A program made the translations under genes and the position numbers. DNA of 64,000 nucleotides from Bombus terrestris (Eukaryota > Arthropoda > Insecta > Hymenoptera > Apidae): assembly GCF_910591885.1 (NCBI RefSeq), contig NC_063272.1, positions 12,412,364-12,476,363 of the forward strand, read 5' to 3'. The notes beneath the pieces were generated by a model. That model had not been told where the DNA came from. It saw only the letters and a program-made list of their open reading frames with translations, and searched no databases. Numbering within the stretch: the first letter of the stretch is position 1; every line of letters starts with the position of its first letter. Positions 21,729-32,068 of the stretch are shown here, in pieces.

Positions 21729-22214
21729 ACGCTGTCATCCGTACAGATGACGAAACGTTTCATGTGCCGGAGGACGAGTCGATGTCCGCTTCCTTAGCAG
21801 CGCGTCTTGAAGAGTTGTCGTTTGCCGAGGAACGAATCCTGCAGACGATTAAGTTGGTAAGGGGCCACGGTGTCAACATAGGGTTGTAAGTGACAGAGGG
21901 TAGCGATGGCGGCATCTATGTCCAAGCGATGTCGGTAGGAGGACCGGCCTATATGGCCGGAAACGTGAACAAAGGTAAGCTCGAAGCGCCATTCTTTATC
22001 GGGGCTGCATTAATTCGGAGAAATTTATTTGCCGCAGGCGATCGCATCGTAGCGATAAACGGGCAGAATTTATTGCATTTGCGGTATGAAGACGCTCTGA
22101 AAATGCTGCAGAGCTCGTAGGAACGATCGAGCTGGTTCTCTCTCAAGCTACTTCCCGTAAAAACGCGACCTCCATGAAGAATCACGAACAAACTGTGGAA
22201 AATAACTATTTCAA
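21729..22214 (+). pseudogene. PDZ-domain scaffold-type protein, two exons, broken
   Basis: Exons are 21729-21974 and 22038-22214, with a 63-bp intron bounded by GTAAGC and GCCGCAG. The product would contain one PDZ domain, a module that binds C-terminal peptides of membrane proteins. A helical, acidic lead-in (LAARLEELSFAEERI) is followed by the carboxylate-binding loop region HGVNIGL, then TEGSDGGIYVQAMS, GPAYMAGNV, GDRIVAINGQNLLHL and the helix YEDALKMLQ. Lesions: TAA at 21887-21889, where the family normally has a small residue after GL, and a frameshift at TAG 22118-22120, after which the expected strand TIELVLSQ continues in another frame. I cannot name the parent gene with confidence. 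Big bang-like or a similar multi-PDZ protein is possible. Confidence 0.8.
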
Positions 22215-22781
22215 GTGAGTATGAAAATGTTCCTTTCCTTGAATCTTACTTCGTCTTTTATATCTTTTTAATTAAATTTAATTTTAATATTAGCTAACTG
22301 AACAAGCAGTTGCTTCTGAAATGAAAATAAGTTTTCTTGTTTGCGTTGAAGAACTTTCAGTTGAAGAGGTTGATTCTTTCGTTGCGACTGAGTGATGTAG
22401 AACTTTATATTGTGAATTTGTTGGATTATTCTTGATTTTTTTTAAGTAAAGTAATGAAGTAAAACATCCCAGTACTCTGTTTCACTATGCACTTAATTTT
22501 GACAAGAATGGAAGCCAAATTTGGGTCTGTACTTAATAGTTTTAAACATACACGGGATATTATAAAGGGACAGACTGTTGATTATTCTTGGTATGTAGGT
22601 TATCTTTGAAATTTGAAATTCTCTAAATGTCACACTCTAAACTCTGGAAAATTATTACAGCATATGATATAGCAGAGAATGTAATGCAGTAAGCTTTGGA
22701 ATTTATTAACCGACCACATTTTGTCTTTTGAGGAAAATATAAATGAAGATAGTCGGGCAAATTAAAAAAGAAATTAAACGC
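22215..22781. other. Intron sequence before the tandem array
   Basis: It lies between the donor GTGAGT at 22215 and the tandem array. AT-rich; nothing recognised. Confidence 0.5.
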
Positions 22782-24728
22782 GTTATTTTGTACAAACAGA
22801 AACTGAAAATGATAAAGTTTTATAAAATATACTTATACATCATTACATTCATATAATGAAATATATACTAATGCTGCAAATGTGCATATATTTGAAAAAT
22901 ATGTATTAAGATAAATATTAAACAATTACATGTGTTTTATTTAATCAATTATTTATCTTCTAATGGGTATATATTAATATAAGAGTTGATTAAATTAGTA
23001 AGTTGAACACGGGGTGAGTTTCAATGTATAGGATAGAATGGGTTTTTAGAGTCTGATTGAACAGTGTGATTGTTGATTTTCCTAGCGAACTTATTTTGTA
23101 CAAATTTTGTTATTTTGTACAAACAGTAACTGAAAATGATAAAGTTTTATAAAATATACTTATATATCATTACATTCATATAATGAAATATATATTAATG
23201 CTGCAAATGTGCATATATTTGAAAAATATGTATTAAGATAAATATTAAACAATTACATGTGTTTTATTTAATCAATTATTTATCTTCTAATGGGTATATA
23301 TTAATATAAGAGTTGATTAAATTAGTAAGTTGAACACGGGGTGAGTTTCAATGTATAGGATAGAATGGGTTTTTAGCGTCTGATTGAACAGTGTGATTAT
23401 TGATTTTCCTAGCGAACTTATTTTGTACAAATTTTGTTATTTTGTACAAACAGAAACTGAAAATGATAAAGTTTTATAAAATATACTTATATATCATTAC
23501 ATTCATATAATGAAATATATATTAATGCTGCAAATGTGCATATATTTGAAAAATATGTATTAAGATAAATATTAAACAATTACATGTGTTTTATTTAATC
23601 AATTATTTATCTTCTAATGGGTATATATTAATATAAGAGTTGATTAAATTAGTAAGTTGAACACGGGGTGAGTTTCAATGTATAGGATAGAATGGGTTTT
23701 TAGCGTCTGATTGAACAGTGTGATTATTGATTTTCCTAGCGAACTTATTTTGTACAAATTTTGTTATTTTGTACAAACAGAAACTGAAAATGATAAAGTT
23801 TTATAAAATATACTTATATATCATTACATTCATATAATGAAATATATATTAATGCTGCAAATGTGCATATATTTGAAAAATATGTATTAAGATAAATATT
23901 AAACAATTACATGTGTTTTATTTAATCAATTATTTATCTTCTAATGGGTATATATTAATATAAGAGTTGATTAAATTAGTAAGTTGAACACGGGGTGAGT
24001 TTCAATGTATAGGATAGAATGGGTTTTTAGCGTCTGATTGAACAGTGTGATTATTGATTTTCCTAGCGAACTTATTTTGTACAAATTTTGTTATTTTGTA
24101 CAAACAGAAACTGAAAATGATAAAGTTTTATAAAATATACTTATATATCATTACATTCATATAATGAAATATATATTAATGCTGCAAATGTGCATATATT
24201 TGAAAAATATGTATTAAGATAAATATTAAACAATTACATGTGTTTTATTTAATCAATTATTTATCTTCTAATGGGTATATATTAATATAAGAGTTGATTA
24301 AATTAGTAAGTTGAACACGGGGTGAGTTTCAATGTATAGGATAGAATGGGTTTTTAGCGTCTGATTGAACAGTGTGATTATTGATTTTCCTAGCGAACTT
24401 ATTTTGTACAAATTTTGTTATTTTGTACAAACAGAAACTGAAAATGATAAAGTTTTATAAAATATACTTATATATCATTACATTCATATAATGAAATATA
24501 TACTAATGCTGCAAATGTGCATATATTTGAAAAATATGTATTAAGATAAATATTAAACAATTACATGTGTTTTATTTAATCAATTATTTATCTTCTAATG
24601 GGTATATATTAATATAAGAGTTGATTAAATTAGTAAGTTGAACACGGGGTGAGTTTCAATGTATAGGATAGAATGGGTTTTTAGCGTCTGATTGAACAGT
24701 GTGATTATTGATTTTCCTAGCGAACTTT
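22782..24728. repeat. 327-bp tandem repeat, about 6 units, in an intron
   Basis: Unit starts marked by GTTATTTTGTACAAACAG occur at 22782, 23109, 23436, 23763, 24090 and 24417, exactly 327 bases apart. The last unit stops at CCTAGCGAACTT near 24728. Units are about 99% identical. The first and last share variants such as TACTAATGCTGC that the middle units lack. Each junction has two copies of the palindrome TTTGTACAAA. No coding potential. The array lies between donor 22215 and acceptor 24753 of the PDZ pseudogene. Confidence 0.97.
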
Positions 24729-24753
24729 ATAAGTACGCTTTCATTGATTTCAG

Positions 24754-25007
24754 TGACATCAGATTCGACGTGTCCTCGGAAGCAGATATGTCGAGCATGA
24801 CAAACAAATGACTCGTTCAAAGGACCACCGACGTTGCATCTGTGCAAAACACCTCGAGCGCGTACAGCAGTGCCGCATCGAGCGCAATGGGTAATCACAA
24901 TGCAAACAGCTTATACATGGAGGATCTTGTCGATAATGATGCACTTAAGTCTGCAAGTATGCTGCTCAGTATAGAAGACTTCGACGTCAGCAGAACGAGT
25001 CGCCAAG
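24754..25007 (+). pseudogene. PDZ-type host gene, exon after the tandem array, with a stop
   Basis: Acceptor TTGATTTCAG ends at 24753. The first base completes the codon left by the exon ending at 22214, so the phase agrees. The frame reads DIRFDVSSEADMSSMTNK, then TGA at 24809-24811, then continues open for about 65 codons (SLYMEDLVDNDALKSASM, LLSIEDFDVSRTSRQ). The right end is uncertain: a weak GTTTTT donor or a TAA a few codons later. Confidence 0.6.
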
Positions 25008-26782
25008 TTTTTATTTAATCGTCGATAAAGCAAGTTAGTATTTACTCTACACACCCATTTTTATCTAACACGTATGCTACTTTTGTTACTATGCACTTAA
25101 TGGCTACTTAATTGCAGTGATCAATTTATATGCATATTGATTTTCGTGTGCTGTTCAGATACGTGTTATATCGAAAGTTTTGGTTGAGAATACTATTAAA
25201 ATAACAAATGATATTTTATTACAATTTGGATAATACAGTGTAAAATGCAACTTATGAATCTCCTGTCTTCTAAATTATAAAAGATAAAGAAGTGTGAAAT
25301 AGAGGATAAATAAATACTTCCGAGACCAATTTATTTTCACATATTGTTACATAAATTCTTAAACATATATATGAATATGTATATTTTTAAATGTATAATT
25401 TTTTATCTATAAGAAAAAAGACATTATTTATTATGTATATCTGTAATCAATACTTCATCGATGTAACATAAAAATACCATTAGTATTCGAATTAAAATGT
25501 AGGGATTGAAATTTTAAAATGTAGGGAAAGAAATATTAAATACTAAGCAGTATTTAATTTTCTTTTACGTAGTCTTGCATACTGAATGTTTAAAAGGAAT
25601 TTGTAATTTTCTTAACTCGTTCGCTTGGCCTTTAAATTTCGATTCCCCAATCAAGCTAGTGGGCGCTCATACTTGCAAAACCGTATACAAAACTACATTA
25701 AGGCCATTATGTCCATTATGTCAAACGTAGCTGCATCCACCACGTAACCTAATCGAATTGTTTTTATCCATTTAACGGCCGAAGCCTTGCTCAGAGTTCG
25801 AGGCGGCACTATTTGTTGCCTTTTTCTATGTACGCGTTTAATACGAACCGTCACGTCAGTTCTGTTCTTTGGTTGTCAAGGGAAACCTGAAGTTCATATT
25901 AGACAGTAGTCTTTTATCAATAAAAATTTAATAATTTGCAACTTTCTTCAGTTTATTCCACGATGTTCATCGAATACTTTTTGATTCAATTTTTGAAGAT
26001 TATCTACAACATGGAGTTCAATTTCATCCGTTCAAATTTCTGAATGCTTTAATTAAAGGGATGTTTCGATATAGAAAAGATCTTGCGAAGATATATGTCA
26101 TGCAAATTTAATTTTGAATCTACATCTGATCTATACATTTAAGCTCGATGCTTTCTATGTACAAACAAAAATTAGAATTTAATGCCGAAAAGAAAAATGT
26201 ATTTTATTAAAGGATTAGAATAATTAACAGATATATCAATCTACTGATATATCGAAGATGAAAGAGTTCTTTTTACCAGAAGCGAATGTAGTACCTGGTT
26301 AGCTCTGTCACATCCCGGTATGAGATCGATTTTAGAATTTCGCCTGTCGTCTTGTTAGGGTCTTCTTTCATTCAATAGGAAACTTAAACTTGGCAACATT
26401 AGTGAATCACTGTTATTGACTTCGCGGTAGAGAGAGGGGTAGAGGATGCTCTGTCATTTGTAGGGAATCACCTTTAGTATCCCTCGGACGGTCTAACACC
26501 GTAGTTAGCCACGCGTTTCCGTACTCCAAAATTTCTCTCTAAGTATCAGCGGATTGTGCTTCGACCAATCTCTACGATGCGCAAATGCGAATCCCATGAA
26601 TCATTACCATAAACTCTCTTTTGTTCCCAAACTGACACGTCGTCTCTGTACTATAGTATACACCAAGTGAACAGTTGATCTTAACTTTGATAAGTTTGGC
26701 AAATTGTGCGACGAAATCAAAGCTTCAACTTATGAAACAAGTGATCATACACGTCAGTGAGGAACGATAGAGCCGAGCGTCA
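25008..26782. other. Non-coding stretch, probable intron or promoter
   Basis: No coding segment recognised. The part from about 26280 to 26700 is richer in GC and less repetitive, and leads into the reading frame at 26783. Whether this is a promoter or intron cannot be told. Confidence 0.4.
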
Positions 26783-27797
26783 TTGATATTTGCCAGTGTC
26801 ATGCACACCAATGTCCGATCAATCGTTGTTCCAGGTACAGAATCTGTCAGCAGTACACCGTCAGTCCCACCGAGACGGAAGAAGCGCAAAGCGAATGTCG
26901 CGGCAATTGCAAAATCTCCGAAAGGAACGTCACCGACTCGTCTCAGAAAACCAAACAAAAAGCGTTTGGCGCCACCGCCTCCGCCGCCTCCGCCGCCTCC
27001 GCCGCGAGCAGTCCGAAGGATCAAATCTCACGTCGCCAAAGATCAGGCAGAAGAAAGGACGTCGAACTCGCAGACAGTAGGCGATGCGGAAGAAACGCTA
27101 AATAGCCTAAGTTCGAACGAGACGGGGGAAACTTCTCAGCCGTCGTCCTTGCACCTCGAGGATGCTGATTCGGTACGGATCGAGAAAGCGAGTAAAGATG
27201 AAAACGAGAAAGTCGACAGCTGCGGTTCAACCAGCGAGACAAAGTCGCCGCACAAACGTCCGTTTGTATTCGAGACTTTTGCTAGGAAGGAGACGAACAA
27301 ATACCCGCCGCTGTTCTTCACTTTGCACGATTTTCAAAATGTGATGTCCAACACGATGCAGCGTGAAGACGTTTTTAATAACGAGCCTTCCGAGAATTTC
27401 AACAGCTCCTTTCACGATTCCTTTCGCAACTCCCTTCGCAACTCCTTTCGCGAATTTTTCGAGAGATCGTTAGACGACGAGGAGGACGACTTGTGTTTCC
27501 GCGTGACCACCACGAACCTTCCATTCGAGAAATGTTTGGACACATGGACCGCTACATTCAACGATCGTTTGTTTGATCGAGAATTTCGACGTACCGAGTC
27601 GTTTTATTTTCGAAGATTACGTCGATAAAAGTAACAAGGTAAATATCCGACGATCGGCTGGCCCGATGTGTTACGACAGCTTTGAAGAGGTACCAACGGT
27701 ACCTCGGTTAACCAAAGTGAGGTTCGTGATCGAATCACCTAGCTCGTCGACTTCAGATCACGAATTGAACAACGATGGCGAGACCACATGCGACAGT
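26783..27797 (+). pseudogene. Broken proline/lysine-rich and acidic reading frame, part 1
   Basis: The first ATG is at 26783, but an acceptor-like TTGTTCCAG at 26826-26834 suggests the coding exon may begin at 26835 (TESVSSTPSVPPRRKKRK). Features in order are a basic stretch, an 11-proline run at about residues 64-74, an acidic/serine-rich region and a repeated SFRNSLRNSFREFFERS block. The frame ends at 27628, but coherent coding continues one frame over from about 27573 (FEDYVDKSNKVNIRRSAG, then VRFVIESPSSSTSDHE) to a TGA at 27798. It looks like a mostly disordered protein region. I cannot assign a family; the position downstream of the PDZ exons on the same strand makes the same gene plausible. 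Confidence 0.6.
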
Positions 27798-30271
27798 TGA
27801 CAAAATATCGATCCCCTGACAGATGAGTTCTCTTCCGTGAAATTAACTGAGGTTACGAACGATATGGATTGCACGGACATGAATAAGGCTTTTGGTCAGA
27901 TACAATTCAGATACAAGATTTCCAGCAGGAGGATCATGACGAGTTCGGTGACGTACCTTTTAGTTCCATTTTGAAAACAGGGGACAGTTTGGATCGGTGG
28001 TATTCCCTGGACGATGCCACGAATTTTATCAGGGCGATCGATAAGGGATCTTTCGGCCAGTACGATCGTGGTAATTCCAACGATTCGATCGGCTCTTCGA
28101 TGGAGCACGATTCACAAGACGAGTCCTTTTGTTCCGAGGAAAAAGTAAATGTTGCGGACGTCAGCGAAGCGGAGTCGAGTTTAATCAAGTTGAAAGCGGA
28201 ATGCTGTTCTGTGTTGGCTGAGGTTACAGACCATTGTTCGGAAAGGGCGCCCGAGGACAACGGTTTTGCGCTGGCTTCAAATAACTGCACTGCTTCAATT
28301 AACGTGGAAGACAATAAAAAATATCACGATGAAAAAGATTTGAAGAGTGAAGCTTCTGAAAATGAAAAGCACAATGTAAAACGCGGAGAAATTATTTCTG
28401 TCAGTACCAATGCGATTTCGAATGACTTTGATTGGAAATTGGAATTAATAAGAAATGAGATAAACGTCAACTTTGTTCAGGAAGATTCGATTATTCGTAG
28501 AGACAAGTATCTAAGGACTGAAATTAATGAAGAACAATCGACAATAAACGAGGCAAAAGTCTTTGATCAACAAATAATAAAAGACAAAGTAGAGAATAAC
28601 GTTTTGAAAAAACATTTATTATCAAATAGAACAGAGACTGATATTAGCGAGGAAGTGCCGTCAGCTGAAGAGGATATGGAAATTGACAAACAGCAATTAC
28701 AAACGGATTCAGTCGATAAATCCACGGGGGAGTACAGAAGAAAGATTTTCGTAAACGAATCGCTTCGAAATATAATGAATCGTTGTGATTTCACGTCGAA
28801 TGACTTTGCGGACAGCAGTGAAGATTCTGATGTGCAAGACGATAATTTGGATACTGGCGATATTAATTTAGGTGAGAGCGAGAGAAATTTCAAGGACTTA
28901 ATTACTAAAGGTGACACGAGACAGTAGACAAAGGATATTCCAGTTAGCAAAAGTAATGAAAAATTACAAGATAGTTTTATAGGTAACGAATCACTCAAAA
29001 AAAGGAAAAGTATCACTAACCCGGTTAATATTCAACGAAACTCTTTTCTGGTAAATATGTTGTCTGAGGATACAGATCAGATATGGACGAGCTGTGAAAT
29101 CATTGCTGTTCACCCAAAATCACTAGCGAAGTGCGAAGTATCGATTTCGAAAGATGAAGAAGGAAAGAAATTGGCGAACCGGTTAAACGAATCGATAAAA
29201 ATGGATTCAGAGATCCAGAAAATTTTACAAGAGTCTAAAGAGCCGTTGAAAAGGGTAGAAACAATTTTACCAAAGCCGACAACGGTCAAGAAAATTGGCG
29301 AAACGAGCAAGAAAACCACCGGTGAGGCGAAGTGCGATGTATTGAACGAGTTGCTCTCCAATTTTAGTAACATTAAATTGAAACCGGTGAAAGACGAGAA
29401 GAGAAGTGCCGTTGAAAGTCATCCGCGAGTTAAAACTTTTTCTCGACAGGAGAACGATAAGATGGGAATCGAACATATGTCAGATAGCCGTACACAGAGT
29501 TTGAAAGATTGTAACGGCAATTCTTGTGTTGAGACTAAGGGAACGAGCGACGAGTCGATAAATCTCAAAGCAGCAACTTCTTCGGTTAAACAGTGGCAGT
29601 ATGCTGCCTCTTTGACGACGAGGAAGGTTCAAGATGACCGGAACAAGAGTAACGAATCACAAAAAGGGTCTGAAGGGTCCCAAAATAGTACTGCGAATAG
29701 TACAGAATCCGTGAAACCGCCAGAGAGCAGCGAGATTTTATCAGATCGTAAAGAAGAGTCTCGAGAGATAGACTTAAACAGAGTCGGAAGAACGGTTAAG
29801 CAGTGGCAGTATGCTGCTTCTCTGATGGCGAGTAACTATATTCCAGATGACCGGAATAAACGTAACGAATCACAAGAGAGGTCTGAAGATTTTCAAGATG
29901 ATATCAGCTTTGTAACTGTGAATAGAATAAACAGAGTTGAAAGAACCACGAACGAGGATTACTCGGAATTATCAAGGAACATGAACGAAGTTCTCGTCGA
30001 ACCGACCAAAAGCGATGCTGTCAGAAGAGTGTCTGACGACGAAGCAGGAAGAGGAGGAGCAAGCTCCGTGGAATGTCTGCAGATGGTAGGCTGCAGCGCA
30101 AAGACTGACGAGTCGCATAATCGTGGCGCGTACGCGCGACAGCTAGAGTTAAGCAAGAGTATGAGTAGCGGCGACAAGAGTGCCATATCTCGGCGAGATT
30201 TCACCGCGACGCTTCGTAGCGTCATAGCTAAATTCAATCTTTTCCACACCGTTTCTTACTGTTTTAACTGA
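27798..30271 (+). pseudogene. Broken acidic/serine-rich reading frame, part 2
   Basis: After the TGA at 27798 the frame shifts again near 27900, then runs open to a TAG at 28925-28927 and on in the same frame to 30271. The whole is nearly 790 codons with one in-frame stop. The sequence is acidic and rich in Ser, Asp, Glu and Lys, with two copies of VKQWQYAASL (near 29585 and 29800), each followed by DDRNK.NESQ, so a short internal repeat is present. No domain recognised. The lesions are identical in copy 2 (57328-59801). Confidence 0.6.
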
Positions 30272-31074
30272 AGAACAGATTTCCCGCTGTTTCGCGAGAA
30301 CCTGCGCGGAATTCCATTCTCTCGCAAACAAAACACTGAAACAACTTTTGTCAATTTATCATTATTAGAGATTTTATTCGATGTTATGATTTATTGAAAT
30401 TATGAAATAATTTGAAACGAACTATCGTTAAATTAAAGGGCGTCGATAAATATCGAAAAATAGGAAATATATCAGACTACTGAAACATTTCTTGGCACAA
30501 GTCGCGCATACATGAACTTTTCAATGGAAGTTTTTTTCAATGAAAAATTTGAACGTATCTTCATATTTTGATAATCTTACCGGTATCTATGTTGTCAAAT
30601 GAAGTTGGAACAGAAAGATATAATTTTGTGTATTTCCCATATGAAGATCACAGGCGAGAAACACAATAAATTCTTTTTTATCGATTTCTTGCTATTGACG
30701 CCGTTTGGTGGTTGAAGTTTGAGGTTCTGTAAAAAGCCAACGGTATAGCTAATATTATAACAATCGATATCTCGGAATGTTCAAATCTCTAGCAAAGATA
30801 CATATTCAATTTTAAAAGCAAATAAAAACACGTCGGATTACGATGTCACATATTAAATTAATGAATCAAATGATGAAAATTGCTCACTCTTAAAGGCAAA
30901 TAACATGTGACTTACCACATTTCTTCATATTACAATTCAACAAAATCAAAATGAAATACAATATCGACTCTAATTCTATTAACGTCAAACGATATTCTAA
31001 GAAACATCAGTTGATATTGTTACAAACATTTTAACTTTACATCTTAATCCAAGCTCAATTTCACTACATTAAGG
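30272..31074. other. AT-rich non-coding stretch
   Basis: Downstream of the broken reading frame. No exon or repeat recognised. Confidence 0.45.
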
Positions 31075-31220
31075 TATCTGTTGAGGGTGGCCGTGAGTGA
31101 GTTATAGTTGTAGTAGTTGGGCCTGGTCCGCTGCAATTGTCACTGGGGGCTGTAGATGTCGCTGCCGGGGTACTGCTGATTTTTCCTCCGTTTCTTGGTG
31201 CGTGGGAGTAAAATCGGACT

Positions 31221-31294
31221 CCGGTCGCCGGGATTCGAACCCGGGTTCCGAACGTTCACAACCTAACACCAACTTAACCACTGCGCTGCTGTCG
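31221..31294 (-). other. tRNA-like segment inside the family B 3' LTR
   Basis: Minus strand reads GGCAGCAGCGCAGTGGTTAA, then about 30 nt later GGGTTCGAATCCC, a perfect B box, with a pairing T-arm. There is no proper acceptor stem or anticodon arm, so it is tRNA-derived rather than a tRNA gene. A second one is in the other LTR at about 31936-32009. Confidence 0.75.
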
Positions 31295-31775
31295 TCCGAC
31301 GCTAGTTAATGTCGAGTGGTGGTGGTATTTCGCTTGTCGAGTGCCGCCACAGTACCCCCTTACCAGTGATAGCGTTAGAATCTTAGTGTAATAAAGCGTC
31401 AGCCGACTGTCGTCCAATTCGTGCGGATGTTGCGCGAAGTCTTCAATGTGGTGGTGGATACCTGTCAATACGGTGCGGGTGTTCTGCGTACGAGTGTGGG
31501 AGCCTCTGTTCCTCATTTTAGTATGACGTGCTGGTGATGATGCCCATGAACTTTGCGATGGCTACATCACTCCTGGCTTGGTCATCGTCTCGTATCCTGT
31601 CACCTGCTTTTGCGCGCGATCGGAGGTGAGGAGGTGTCGAGGTTCGCTATAAAAGTAGCTTTTTGCGTCCCGTGTTCGTCGTAGCGGTAGGGTCCAGCTT
31701 ACCACAGGTCTAGATTCGCGATGATGAAAGCTCTCAGTAGTGCTATCACGGTCACACCTCAGTTTTTGCTGTCGA

Positions 31776-31792
31776 TCACGTCGGGGTCACCA
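31776..31792 (-). other. Primer-binding site for tRNA-Trp
   Basis: Seventeen bases complementary to the tRNA-Trp 3' end including CCA. One base lies between it and the LTR end. Confidence 0.85.
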
Positions 31793-32068
31793 ATGTCGAG
31801 GGTGGCCGTGAGTGAGTTATAGTTGTAGTAGTTGGGTCTGGTCCGCTGCAATTGTCACTGGGGGCTGTAGATGTCGCTGCCGGGGTACTGCTGATTTTTC
31901 CTCCGTTTTTTGGTGCGTGGGAGTAAAATCGGATTCCGGTCGCCGGGATTCGAACCCGGGTTCCGAACGTTCACAACCTAACACCAACTTAACCACTGCG
32001 CTGCTGTCGTCCGACGCTAGTTAATGTCGAGTGGTGGTATTTGGCTTGTCGATGTGCCACCACATATC

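Larger units (their letters stand above)
31079..32064 (-). mobile_element. Miniature LTR retrotransposon (TRIM-like), family B, complete
   Basis: In minus orientation: 5' LTR 31794-32064, primer-binding site at 31776-31792 (reads TGGTGACCCCGACGTGA, complementary to the 3' end of insect tRNA-Trp plus CCA), a short internal region, and 3' LTR 31079-31351. Termini are TG...CA and the 4-bp target duplication TATC is present at 31075-31078 and 32065-32068. At 986 bp with no gag-pol it fits the terminal-repeat-in-miniature class. The tRNA-Trp primer points to mobilisation by a Ty3/Gypsy element of the CsRn1 type. The LTRs differ from each other by several percent, so it is not a very recent insertion. 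Confidence 0.92.

Noticed and set aside
22782..24728. CRISPR-like array
   Set aside because: The units are contiguous 327-bp repeats without spacers, in an insect intron.
24656..24898. 80-codon minus-strand frame across the end of the tandem array
   Set aside because: It spans the array edge and an exon on the other strand. Chance frame.
26790..27080. Overlapping frame with an arginine-rich repeat
   Set aside because: It is the out-of-frame reading of the proline run and basic region of the broken gene at 26783.
31097..31309. 70-codon frames repeated at 31097, 31812, 60627 and 61342
   Set aside because: They are antisense readings through the family B LTR and reflect the repeat, not a gene family.
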